A DNA stretch of 45,004 bases from Lachnospiraceae bacterium (GTDB lineage: Bacteria > Bacillota > Clostridia > Lachnospirales > Lachnospiraceae): positions 1 through 45,004 of the forward strand of contig JAEEIV010000047.1 in assembly GCA_016281555.1 (NCBI GenBank), given 5' to 3'. Both the position numbers and the translations under genes were made by a program. Positions 1 through 7,657 of the stretch are shown in pieces; the stretch's first letter is position 1, and each line of letters starts with the position of its first letter. The notes beneath the pieces are model-generated. The model searched no databases. It was not told the DNA's origin and worked only from the letters and a program-made list of their open reading frames with translations.

Positions 1-180
1 ACGGACGTTACCGGCGTTTGCAATCTTCCGGCCGGCACCGAAATGTGCATGCCTGGTGACAACGTCGAAATGACGATCGAACTGATCCACAACATCGCCA
101 TGGAGCAGGGTCTCCGTTTCGCTATCCGTGAGGGTGGCCGTACGGTCGGTTCCGGTAGAGTTGTTTCCATCATTGAGTAA
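1..180 (+). CDS. tuf: Elongation factor Tu, C-terminal fragment
   Basis: This is the last 59 codons of a gene that begins before the window. The translation carries the EF-Tu domain 3 ending: MPGDNVEM, then an [18 protein letters not shown] stretch, then [12 protein letters not shown] close to the stop codon at 178-180. EF-Tu delivers aminoacyl-tRNA to the ribosome as a GTP-bound complex in the cytoplasm; the GTPase domain itself is outside the window. It is followed at once by a strong hairpin terminator, so it is the last gene of its transcript. The match to the family C-terminus is essentially complete and the call is secure. Confidence 0.97.
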   Translation, partial: TDVTGVCNLPAGTEMCMPGDNVEMTIELIHNIAMEQGLRFAIREGGRTVGSGRVVSIIE

Positions 181-195
181 TCTTTTCGGTCAATG

Positions 196-235
196 AAAAG
201 ACCGCACGGTGAAAGCCGTGCGGTCTTTTTTTCTT
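196..235 (+). terminator. Intrinsic terminator after tuf, probably bidirectional
   Basis: A perfect 14-bp stem (196-209 with 216-229) closes a six-base loop. The right arm runs into a T-rich tract at 226-240. The left arm begins with four A residues, so the same hairpin read on the minus strand also ends in T residues. It can therefore serve both tuf and the convergent MmgE/PrpD gene that stops at 245. Confidence 0.93.
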
Positions 236-244
236 CTTTTCAGA

Positions 245-1609
245 TCAGATGTGCCGGATCTCGGGATGGTCGTTCGTGAGCGCCAGTTCGCGGATCCTGT
301 CCAGCACAACGGAGGCTTTTTCCCCGGCCGGCGTGTTAAGAACGGCACGGATCATCTTTTCCGTCGTCTCTTCGGGAGCGTAAATGTCGTTGCAGGCGTG
401 GATCTTCTCCCGGATCATTTCAATGCTCACTTCCGCATTGCGGTCGCCCAGCGGTTCGACCGGGCCGGAGTTCAGAAGCCGGCCGTCTGTTAAGGTCACT
501 TCGACGCGGCTGAACCGCTTGGCCGGGAAGAGCGCGTCGTACGAAGCGTCCCGATGGAAGGCGATCTTTTCGATGGCGGCAGGCACCCGGGAATCCAGCA
601 TCTTGTCCGTGCTGCTTTCGAGAGGTCCGCAGTCGCCGAAGAGAAGCTGGGCCGCAATGGGATACTTGATGTTGTACTGTGCCTCGTCTTCCGAGGTGGG
701 CGCCTCCATGTAGAGCGTTCCCGCATTGCCGAAGGTATACACGTCGATCCGTTCCACCTCGTTTTCCGTGAAACCGTATTCCTCCATCAGACCTTTCAGC
801 GCCCGGATAGGGCTGTGCGCCCAGCGGCAGCAGGAGAGGAACTTCACGTACAGATCGAACATATAATACTTTTCCCCCAGGGTGTCGATGGCTGGGGTGT
901 ATTCGTCGTCCAGAATCACCATGTTCCGTCCGGTCACGCCCGACAGGGCCAGTTTGACCGCTTCGGCGCCGGCGTGCTGTCCGAAATAAATGCCGTCCTT
1001 GTTCATGGAAGGAACGAAGGTGGAGCGCTTGGCAGGCGTCACCGGCATGATGAAATCCGCAATGGAGAGCGCCGATTCCATCTGCTCGTCGTTTAAGCCG
1101 AACAGCTTGCCCGCCGATGCCGCGGTGGCAAAGGCGCCGTAGGAACCGGAACTGTGGTCGTAACCGTAGTAATTCCGGATGGAGAAGGCCTGCCGGATGG
1201 AGACTTCGAAAGCGACCGTGAGCGCGGCAAGCAGTTCCCCCCAGGAGGGATCGGTTTCTTCCGCCGCCGAAAGCAGGGCGCCGAAGAAGCCGGCACCCGG
1301 ATGACCGCGCACGAGGCTGAATCCGTCGTCGAGATCCAGGGCGTTCGCCGCCATGCCGTTCGCCAGGGATGCGCCGATGAAATTGGTCTTTTTCCCTGTG
1401 GCAAAAACGGTGCAGGGGCCTTCGGGATAATTCTCCGCCACATAGGCCGCCGCGCATTTGGCGGAATGGTTCTTGGCACCGGCCGTCAATGCGCCGGCGA
1501 GATCCAGAAAGCATTTCTTCGCCTGTGCGCGAACCGCCTCGTCCATGGTTTCCCAACGGGTCTCGCGGACAAAGGAAAGCAGTTTTGCCAGGGCTTTTCT
1601 GTCGTTCAT
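245..1609 (-). CDS. MmgE/PrpD family protein (2-methylcitrate dehydratase / aconitate decarboxylase-like)
   Basis: The 454-residue product has the all-helical MmgE/PrpD fold signature: an N-terminal LDLAGALTAGAKNHSA segment, then LANGMAANALDLDDG, then RGHPGAGFFGALLSAAEE, and the C-terminal AEVSIEMIREKI region. Family members dehydrate 2-methylcitrate, decarboxylate cis-aconitate or isomerise related tricarboxylates in the cytoplasm; the substrate here cannot be chosen from sequence. No prpB, prpC or acyl-CoA genes lie nearby, so a methylcitrate cycle is not supported by context. The start at 1609 is chosen because AGGAG lies seven bases upstream. An in-frame extension to 1858 would run through a consensus promoter and is rejected. 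The gene stands alone between two opposed transcription units. Confidence 0.85.
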   Translation of the reverse strand: MNDRKALAKLLSFVRETRWETMDEAVRAQAKKCFLDLAGALTAGAKNHSAKCAAAYVAENYPEGPCTVFATGKKTNFIGASLANGMAANALDLDDGFSLVRGHPGAGFFGALLSAAEETDPSWGELLAALTVAFEVSIRQAFSIRNYYGYDHSSGSYGAFATAASAGKLFGLNDEQMESALSIADFIMPVTPAKRSTFVPSMNKDGIYFGQHAGAEAVKLALSGVTGRNMVILDDEYTPAIDTLGEKYYMFDLYVKFLSCCRWAHSPIRALKGLMEEYGFTENEVERIDVYTFGNAGTLYMEAPTSEDEAQYNIKYPIAAQLLFGDCGPLESSTDKMLDSRVPAAIEKIAFHRDASYDALFPAKRFSRVEVTLTDGRLLNSGPVEPLGDRNAEVSIEMIREKIHACNDIYAPEETTEKMIRAVLNTPAGEKASVVLDRIRELALTNDHPEIRHI

Positions 1610-1645
1610 GCGTTCTCCTTCCGGTTGCTTCATGTTCTGAAGAAA

Positions 1646-1674
1646 ACTATAGAGGAATCGCTTCCCGTTGTCAA
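1646..1674 (-). promoter_or_regulatory. Promoter for the MmgE/PrpD gene
   Basis: On the minus strand a consensus -35 TTGACA (1669-1674) is followed after exactly 17 bases by TATAGT (1646-1651). The expected transcription start near 1639 leaves a short leader of about 30 bases before the ATG at 1609. Confidence 0.85.
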
Positions 1675-1785
1675 GCCTCCGTGAAAAGCCGGTGGGGATC
1701 CGCAGCGAAAAAGCAAAGGCGGAAAGGGGCGGAAAACTTCTGCAGATGAGTGTCGAAAGAAAGTGTCGCTTTTTTGATTCACTTG

Positions 1786-1794
1786 TGCTATAAT
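1786..1794 (+). promoter_or_regulatory. Extended -10 promoter for the aminotransferase-ispE-ddl-murI run
   Basis: TGC directly precedes a perfect TATAAT at 1789-1794, an extended -10 element. No good -35 hexamer lies 16-18 bases upstream, which is usual for extended -10 promoters. Transcription would start near 1801, giving a leader of about 56 bases with AGGAG at 1846-1850 ahead of the ATG at 1857. Confidence 0.8.
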
Positions 1795-1856
1795 AATACC
1801 AATTATGGATACTTGGGTGTTTATGCCCTTTTGAGGTCTGAACAAAGGAGCTTTGC

Positions 1857-2927
1857 ATGGCTTATTACGTGAATCCGCACATCCGCGACACGGTTCGCGT
1901 CTTTCCGATGGAAGGACGCGCGGACTTCCGCCGCTACGACATGAATGAGAATCCGTCGGGGCTTCCTGTGGCTTTCGTCGAGAAAGTGAAAAAGGAGATC
2001 ACGCCGGAGTTTCTCGCGACCTATCCGGAACCGAGCCGTTTTCTCAAAAAATATGCGGCGTTTCTCGGCGTGCCGTTTGAATCGGTGACGGCGGCGAACG
2101 GTTCGGACATGGCGATCCGCTATGTGTTCGAGACCTTCGGCGAACCGGGAAAGGACGTCGTGACGGTTTCTCCGACGTTCGAGATGTATTGGGTGGAGTG
2201 CAATATCTTAGGACTTCGCCACCGGCCGGTGCCGTACGAACCGGACCTCTCCATGCCGGTCGAAAAGATCCTGGAAGCGATCGATGAGAACACGAGGATC
2301 GTCGTTCTCACGAATCCGAACAATCCGGTCGGCAATGTCTACGCCGAAGCGGAACTGGACCGCATCATTGAAAAAACGAAGGAAGTCGGAGCCGTGCTCG
2401 TCATTGACGAGGCGTACCACTATTTTTACGCCGGAACGGCAGTGAAGAAAGCGATGGAAGAAGAGCACGTGATCGTGCTCCGGACGTTTTCGAAACTGTT
2501 CTCGATCGCGGCGTGCCGGATCGGCATCGTCGTCGGTCACCCCGCCCTCATTCAGTACGTCCGACAGGGGAAACTGACGTTTGACGTGAATTCGATCGCA
2601 TTGCTCTTCGCGGAACGTCTCATTGAGGAACCGGGGTTACTTGAAGAACTCATCCGGACCGAAAACGAGGGCAAGGCATATGTGTACCGGACGCTTGAAG
2701 AAAACGGCTATCCGGTGCACAAGAGCGAAGCCAATTTCCTCTTCATCGAAACGAAGCGCGACGCGCTCGAAGTCACGAAGGAACTGGAGGAAGAAGAGAA
2801 GATCCTGGTGCACGGGTACCGGAATCCGCTGCTTCGGAAGTTCATCCGCGTTTCCATCGGTTCGGAAGCGGAAATGCGGTATTTCATGGAACGGTTTTTG
2901 CCGCTGGATGCCCGGGAGGAAGCATGA
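1857..2927 (+). CDS. HisC-like class I/II PLP aminotransferase
   Basis: A 356-residue fold-type I aminotransferase of the histidinol-phosphate aminotransferase group. Visible motifs are YPEPS near residue 57, NPNNPVGN at 153-160, the cofactor Asp in VIDEAYHYF (D184), the PLP lysine in RTFSKLFSIA (K213) and the distal Arg in CRIGIV (R221). HisC transfers an amino group to imidazole-acetol phosphate, but relatives act on aromatic keto acids, threonine phosphate or dihydroxyacetone phosphate. No other his gene is present. The stop overlaps the start of the next gene (ATGA at 2924-2927), so the two proteins are translationally coupled. This context suggests a role in making an amino compound that the cytidylyltransferase activates, rather than histidine synthesis. 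That substrate is inference. Confidence 0.85.
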   Translation: MAYYVNPHIRDTVRVFPMEGRADFRRYDMNENPSGLPVAFVEKVKKEITPEFLATYPEPSRFLKKYAAFLGVPFESVTAANGSDMAIRYVFETFGEPGKDVVTVSPTFEMYWVECNILGLRHRPVPYEPDLSMPVEKILEAIDENTRIVVLTNPNNPVGNVYAEAELDRIIEKTKEVGAVLVIDEAYHYFYAGTAVKKAMEEEHVIVLRTFSKLFSIAACRIGIVVGHPALIQYVRQGKLTFDVNSIALLFAERLIEEPGLLEELIRTENEGKAYVYRTLEENGYPVHKSEANFLFIETKRDALEVTKELEEEEKILVHGYRNPLLRKFIRVSIGSEAEMRYFMERFLPLDAREEA

Positions 2928-4219
2928 AAACTGTCATCACCTACGGAACGTTCGATCTTTTGCATTACGGGCACGTCAGGCTGCTGGAACGCGCGAAGGC
3001 GCTCGGCGACCGGCTGATCGTCGGCGTGACGAGCGAGGACTTCGACAAGCAGCGCGGAAAGATCAACGTCCAGCAGTCCCTGGCCGAACGGATCAGGGCC
3101 GTGGAGGAGCTCGGACTGGCCGACGAGATCATCGTCGAAGAATATGAAGGGCAGAAGATCGACGACATCCGCCGCTATCACGCGGATATCTTTGCGATCG
3201 GCTCGGACTGGAAAGGCAAGTTCGATTACCTGAAGGAGTATTGCGAGGTCGTGTATCTCGACCGGACCGAAGGCGTTTCGAGCACCGGAATCAGGTCGGA
3301 GAAGACGGTCCGCTTGGGACTCGTCGGCGCCTCGAACAACGTCGAGAAGGTCAAGCGGGAAGCGGCGTTCGTGAACGGGCTTCTCGTCGCGGAAACCTGG
3401 GACGAAAAGGAACCGCTGCAGGCGTTTCTGTCCCGCGTCGACGCGGTATACGTTTATTCGCATCCGAAACGCCACGAGGCGGAGATCCGGACGGCATTGA
3501 CGGAAAAGAAGCACGTGCTCGTCGAAACGCCGGTGACGCTTTCCGAGGAGACGACGGAGGAACTCTTCGCGCTCGCGGAAAAAGAGGGCGTCGTCCTCAT
3601 GGAGGCATTGAAGACTGCGTTTTCGACGGCTTACCGCCGGCTCATCCTGCTGTTAAAGGGCGGGAAGATCGGCGAGATCGTGTCAGTCGACGCGGTCGCG
3701 ACGTCCACGGAGGATTATTCGAAAGAATCGAAAGAGACGCTCTCGGAGAAGTGGGGCAGTTTCGAGGATTGGGGACCGACGGGCCTTTTGCCGGTCTTTG
3801 ATCTTCTGGGCACACACCCGGACAGCGTCCGGCTTTTCTCGAAAATGCATCCGGCAGGAGAGCGGTTCGACCTCTTTACGAAAGCGGAGTTCTCTTATCC
3901 GAACGCGGTCGCTTCGGTCAAGGTCGGCAAGGGCGTGAAGTCCGAGGGCGAGCTCATCGTTTCCGGCACCAAAGGGTATGCTTTCGTGCCGGCCCCCTGG
4001 TGGAAGACGGAATTCTTCGAGATCCGATACGAGGATCAGAACCGGAACGAGCGCTTTTTCTACCGGATGGACGGCGAAGGCATCCGCTATGAACTCGTGG
4101 AGTTTCTGAAGGCGGTGACGAAGGCAGGCGTTCATCTGGAGATCGACCGGGAAGTGACCGGGGCGATCTCCGGCATGATGGAAGCTTTCACGAACGGGGA
4201 AGGACTTACGGTCATCTGA
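2924..4219 (+). CDS. Fusion: TagD/GCT-like cytidylyltransferase + Gfo/Idh/MocA-like oxidoreductase domain
   Basis: A 431-residue two-domain protein. Residues 1 to about 130 form a glycerol-3-phosphate cytidylyltransferase-type domain: GTFDLLHYGH with the catalytic HxxH (H14, H17) and the closing motif RTEGVSSTGIR. Such enzymes use CTP to make CDP-alcohols for teichoic acids or polysaccharides. From about residue 132 a Rossmann-like segment starts (RLGLVGASNN) and continues with a Gfo/Idh/MocA pattern: DAVYVYSHPKRHEAEI, VLVETPVTLSEE, then a C-terminal sheet domain. The usual GxGxxG is degenerate and the conserved EKP motif reads ETP, so the second domain may have altered or no redox activity. 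The gene overlaps the aminotransferase by four bases and ispE follows after 15 bases. Confidence 0.85.
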   Translation: MKTVITYGTFDLLHYGHVRLLERAKALGDRLIVGVTSEDFDKQRGKINVQQSLAERIRAVEELGLADEIIVEEYEGQKIDDIRRYHADIFAIGSDWKGKFDYLKEYCEVVYLDRTEGVSSTGIRSEKTVRLGLVGASNNVEKVKREAAFVNGLLVAETWDEKEPLQAFLSRVDAVYVYSHPKRHEAEIRTALTEKKHVLVETPVTLSEETTEELFALAEKEGVVLMEALKTAFSTAYRRLILLLKGGKIGEIVSVDAVATSTEDYSKESKETLSEKWGSFEDWGPTGLLPVFDLLGTHPDSVRLFSKMHPAGERFDLFTKAEFSYPNAVASVKVGKGVKSEGELIVSGTKGYAFVPAPWWKTEFFEIRYEDQNRNERFFYRMDGEGIRYELVEFLKAVTKAGVHLEIDREVTGAISGMMEAFTNGEGLTVI

Positions 4220-4234
4220 ACGGGATCAGGAAAG

Positions 4235-5137
4235 ATGGACAGGATCGCGCTGGAAACACCGGCGAAAATCAATTACTTTCTCGAAGTCACGGGAAAACGC
4301 CCCGACGGTTATCACGAACTCGTCACGGTGTTTCAGGCCGTGGAGTTCACGGACAGGCTGCTTCTGGAAAAGCAGGAGACGCCCGGGGTTTCGCTGACGG
4401 AGGAAGAAGGGCTCATCCCCGTGCCGCTTGATGAGACGAATCTCATGAGCCGCGCGGCGAAGCTGATGTTCGACCGGTATGCATTGCCGGGCGGCCTTTC
4501 GATCCGGTTCCGGAAAGAGATCTTCACCGGTGCCGGCCTCGGCGGCGGCTCGTCCGACGCGGCGGCGGTGCTTTACGGGATCGACCGTATTTTCGGACTC
4601 GGGCTGTCCAAGGAGGAATTGAAAACGCTCGGCGTCAGACTCGGCGCGGACGTGCCGTTCTTCTTTGAGGGCGGGACCTGCCTTGCGACCGGGATCGGCG
4701 AAACGCTGACGAAGCTCGGCTCCCTGCCGTCGTTTCCGCTCGTGATCGTGAAGCCTGACGCTTCGGCTTCGACGAAGGAGATCTTTCAGGCGTTCGACCG
4801 GGAACCCGGACGGACGGTCTGCACGGCGGACCGGATCCTGCAGGCTTTATCGGGTCCGGAAGACGAAGCCGTAACGGCTCTTTCCGGCGCGCTTTACAAT
4901 GCGCTCGAGGACGTGACGATCCGTTTCGTGCCGGAAGTTGCCGAAATCCGCCGGGATCTTCTCGAAAACGGGGCTTTCGGGGCTTTGATGAGCGGATCCG
5001 GTTCATCGGTCTTCGGCATCTTCAAAGACCGGAAAACAGCCGAAAACGCGTTTTTACGGGTATCCCCCGGCAGAAACGCCTGTCTTACGGAGACGACGCC
5101 GAACGGGATCATTGAGATCCCGGAAAGCGCATATTGA
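4235..5137 (+). CDS. ispE: 4-diphosphocytidyl-2-C-methyl-D-erythritol kinase
   Basis: A 300-residue GHMP-superfamily kinase. It begins with the IspE signature PAKINYFLEVTGKRPDGYHEL, has the ATP-binding loop GAGLGGGSSDAAA near residue 100, GADVPFF downstream, and the C-terminal MSGSGSSVFG loop. IspE phosphorylates CDP-methylerythritol in the non-mevalonate (MEP) isoprenoid pathway in the cytoplasm, so the organism probably uses that route. Length and motif order match the family. It sits 15 bases after the cytidylyltransferase fusion, with an AGGA just ahead of the ATG, and 33 bases before ddl, apparently within one transcript. Confidence 0.96.
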   Translation: MDRIALETPAKINYFLEVTGKRPDGYHELVTVFQAVEFTDRLLLEKQETPGVSLTEEEGLIPVPLDETNLMSRAAKLMFDRYALPGGLSIRFRKEIFTGAGLGGGSSDAAAVLYGIDRIFGLGLSKEELKTLGVRLGADVPFFFEGGTCLATGIGETLTKLGSLPSFPLVIVKPDASASTKEIFQAFDREPGRTVCTADRILQALSGPEDEAVTALSGALYNALEDVTIRFVPEVAEIRRDLLENGAFGALMSGSGSSVFGIFKDRKTAENAFLRVSPGRNACLTETTPNGIIEIPESAY

Positions 5138-5170
5138 AAACAACGCGGAAAACCGCGATTCGGAGGAATC

Positions 5171-6229
5171 ATGGAACAGAAAAACCTGCTCATTCTTTTC
5201 GGAGGACAGTCTTCGGAACACGAGATCTCCTGCCTGTCTGCCGAAAACGTGATCCGGAGCGTGAACCGGGACAAGTACCGGATGATCCTCGTCGGCATCA
5301 CGAAGGAAGGGCATTGGGTCCTGACGGACCATGTGAAGCAGATCGAAGACGGGAGCTGGGTCATGGGCAACGTGACCGCCGTCCTTTCGCCGGATGCGAC
5401 GAAGAAATGTCTGTATCTCATCGACAAGTACCGTACCGAGGAAGTTCCGATCGACGTGATCTTTCCGGTGCTGCACGGCCTGTACGGCGAAGACGGATCG
5501 ATCCAGGGCATCTTTGAACTGTCCGGCATACCGTACGTCGGCTGCGGCGTTCTGTCGAGCGCGCTCTGCATGGACAAGATCTTTACGAAACTCCTGGTGG
5601 AGTCCCTCGGCATCCGTCAGGCGGCCTACGTCGGCGTCAGGCGGAACGAACTCGAAGACATTGAGAAGGCGCTTAGGAAGGTGGAGACCGCATTGCCGTA
5701 TCCTCTGTTCGTGAAGCCTTCCTGTGCAGGATCGTCGAAGGGCGTCTCGAAGGTAAGAAACCGCGACCAGTTGAAGGCGGCGCTTTATAAGGCGGCGGAA
5801 GAGGATGCGAAAGTCCTCGTCGAAGAATGCATTACCGGACGGGAACTCGAATGCGCGGTGTTCGGCTCGGACCGCTCGGTCGTGACGAGCGGCGTCGGAG
5901 AGATCCGGAGCGCGGCGGAATTCTATGATTTCGACGCGAAGTATCATAATTCCGACTCCGTGACGGACGTTTCGCCGGACCTTCCGGAAGGCGTCGAAGA
6001 AGAGATCCGGGAGAAGGCGGAGCGGATCTTCCGTGCGGCCGGCTGTTACGGTTTGTCCCGCGCGGACTTTTTCCTGGACGAAAAGGGCGTGGTGTTCAAT
6101 GAGATCAATACCATGCCGGGCTTCACGGCCATCAGCATGTACCCCATGCTGTTCGAAAAAATGGGGATCACGAAAAAACAACTGACGGAGGACCTCATCG
6201 AGCTGTCCTTCTTCAGACGGGAGCATTGA
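5171..6229 (+). CDS. ddl: D-alanine--D-alanine ligase
   Basis: A 352-residue ATP-grasp ligase that joins two D-alanines for peptidoglycan precursors in the cytoplasm. Visible motifs are the N-terminal FGGQSSEHEIS, HGLYGEDGSIQG, GVLSSALCMDK, the ATP-grasp lysine region FVKPSCAGSSKG, the omega loop with AKYHNSDS, and the metal-binding VFNEINTMPG. The omega-loop Tyr favours D-Ala as second substrate rather than the D-lactate of VanA-type ligases, though this is inference. A clear GGAGG precedes the ATG. The glutamate racemase gene begins just after the stop, so two enzymes supplying D-amino acids to the wall are adjacent. Confidence 0.95.
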   Translation: MEQKNLLILFGGQSSEHEISCLSAENVIRSVNRDKYRMILVGITKEGHWVLTDHVKQIEDGSWVMGNVTAVLSPDATKKCLYLIDKYRTEEVPIDVIFPVLHGLYGEDGSIQGIFELSGIPYVGCGVLSSALCMDKIFTKLLVESLGIRQAAYVGVRRNELEDIEKALRKVETALPYPLFVKPSCAGSSKGVSKVRNRDQLKAALYKAAEEDAKVLVEECITGRELECAVFGSDRSVVTSGVGEIRSAAEFYDFDAKYHNSDSVTDVSPDLPEGVEEEIREKAERIFRAAGCYGLSRADFFLDEKGVVFNEINTMPGFTAISMYPMLFEKMGITKKQLTEDLIELSFFRREH

Positions 6230-6231
6230 CA

Positions 6232-7059
6232 GTGACAGCAGGAAATCAGTCAAAACCGATCGGCATATTTGATTCGGGCCTCGGCGGCCTCACGGTGTTC
6301 CGCGAGATCGTCAATGAATTGCCGAACGAGGACCTCGTTTATTTCGGCGACACCGCCCGCGTGCCGTACGGAAGCAAGTCGAAGGACACGATCGTGCATT
6401 ACACGGATCAGATCCTGTCCTTCTTAAAGACGCAGGAAGTCAAGGCCATCGTCGTGGCCTGCAATACGGCTTCGGCCTACGCGCTCGAAGAACTGGAGGA
6501 CCGGGTGGAGGTGCCGATCGTCGGCGTCGTGAAACCCGGCGCGAAGGTGGCGGCGAAGGAGTCGAAGAACGGAAAGATCGGCGTCATCGGGACGAAGGGC
6601 ACGATCCGGAGCGGTCTGTATCAGAAGTACCTGAAGGAATACCGGCCGGGCGCTGAAGTGTTCGGAAAACCCTGTCCTTTGTTCGTGCCGCTCGTGGAAG
6701 AGGGGCTTTGGGACGACGTGCTGACCAGGACGGCGGCGGCGAGGTACCTGAAAGAACTGAAGGAAGCCGGGGTCGACACACTGATCATGGGCTGCACGCA
6801 TTATCCGCTCATCCGCCCGCTCATCCGGGAAGAGATGGGAGAAGACGTCCTGCTCGTGAATCCCGCGCACGAGACGGCGGAACGCATGAAGGAAGTGCTG
6901 GAACTCTGGGAACTGAACCGGGATCCTGCGGTCCCGCGGTCGGATGCGCCGTACCGCTTTTACGTGAGCGACGATCCGGAGAGCTTCCGCGACTTTGCGT
7001 CGAAGATCCTGACGTTTCCGCTTCCCCTGCCGGAAAAGATCGACATCGAAGCGTATTGA
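6232..7059 (+). CDS. murI: Glutamate racemase
   Basis: The 275-residue product makes D-glutamate for peptidoglycan. It has the complete set of motifs: IGIFDSGLGGLTVF, FGDTARVPYGSKS, the first catalytic Cys in VVACNTASA, and the second in MGCTHYPLI. The start is taken as GTG at 6232 because GGGAG (6219-6223) is eight bases upstream; a TTG at 6226 would leave only two bases. It follows ddl with no real gap. The C-terminal end extends slightly beyond the core fold, which is common in the family. Confidence 0.95.
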   Translation: MTAGNQSKPIGIFDSGLGGLTVFREIVNELPNEDLVYFGDTARVPYGSKSKDTIVHYTDQILSFLKTQEVKAIVVACNTASAYALEELEDRVEVPIVGVVKPGAKVAAKESKNGKIGVIGTKGTIRSGLYQKYLKEYRPGAEVFGKPCPLFVPLVEEGLWDDVLTRTAAARYLKELKEAGVDTLIMGCTHYPLIRPLIREEMGEDVLLVNPAHETAERMKEVLELWELNRDPAVPRSDAPYRFYVSDDPESFRDFASKILTFPLPLPEKIDIEAY

Positions 7060-7153
7060 GCATCGGAGAACAGAAAAAACCGGAGCGTGCCCGTAAAACA
7101 GGGCAATGATCTGTGAAAAACGATAAACTATTTGCATAGAGGAGGACATTGTT

Positions 7154-7618
7154 ATGCCGTGGTGGGGATGGTTACTCATCGGAATCGGAGCGCTGATCGT
7201 CGGATTCATCGCCTTCGTGGTGATTTTCGGACGGAAGATGCAGAAAAAGCAGGCGGACGCGGAGCAGCAGATGGAGGCCGCGAAGCAGACCGTCAGCATT
7301 CTCGTCATTGACAAGGCGAAGAAGAAAATGAAAGAGAGCGGCCTGCCGGAGTCGGTACTGGCTCAGGCGCCGAAATATGCGAGAAACATGAAGATCCCGG
7401 TCGTTAAGGCGAAGATCGGAACGCGGGTCATGACGCTCATTGCCGACCAGGGCATCTATGAGATCCTGCCCGTGAAGAAGACCTGCACGGTGGCGATCAG
7501 CGGCCTGTACATCAAGGAACTGAAGGCGGTCCGCGGCGGATCCGTCCCGAAACTTCCGGAGAAAAAGAAGAGTCTGGCGCAGCGACTTCGCGAGAAGGCT
7601 GCGGCGAGACAGCAGTGA
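7154..7618 (+). CDS. Conserved small membrane-anchored protein of unknown function
   Basis: A 154-residue protein with one N-terminal transmembrane helix (about residues 5-27, WLLIGIGALIVGFIAFVVIF), then a charged stretch rich in Lys, Gln and Glu that may form a short coiled coil. A compact beta-rich region follows (VKAKIGTRVMTLIADQGIYEILPV), then a basic tail. I do not recognise a named family, though similar proteins seem usual near murI in Lachnospiraceae. GAGGAGG stands ahead of the ATG. A 94-base gap separates it from murI and contains a small hairpin (TGCCC/GGGCA, 7088-7105) but no convincing promoter. It is probably cotranscribed with its neighbours. Confidence 0.75.
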   Translation: MPWWGWLLIGIGALIVGFIAFVVIFGRKMQKKQADAEQQMEAAKQTVSILVIDKAKKKMKESGLPESVLAQAPKYARNMKIPVVKAKIGTRVMTLIADQGIYEILPVKKTCTVAISGLYIKELKAVRGGSVPKLPEKKKSLAQRLREKAAARQQ

Positions 7619-7657
7619 CGCCGGATCCGGAACGGATCGGGCAGAAAGAAGAACCCT

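Noticed and set aside
1801-1856. Riboswitch or T-box in the leader of the aminotransferase run
   Set aside because: The leader is only about 56 bases and shows no T-box sequence, terminator/antiterminator pair or known aptamer.
5171-6229. Vancomycin-resistance type (VanG or VanC) ligase
   Set aside because: The ligase sits with murI and ispE in a housekeeping run, has a Tyr-containing omega loop, and no vanXYT-like or two-component genes are near.
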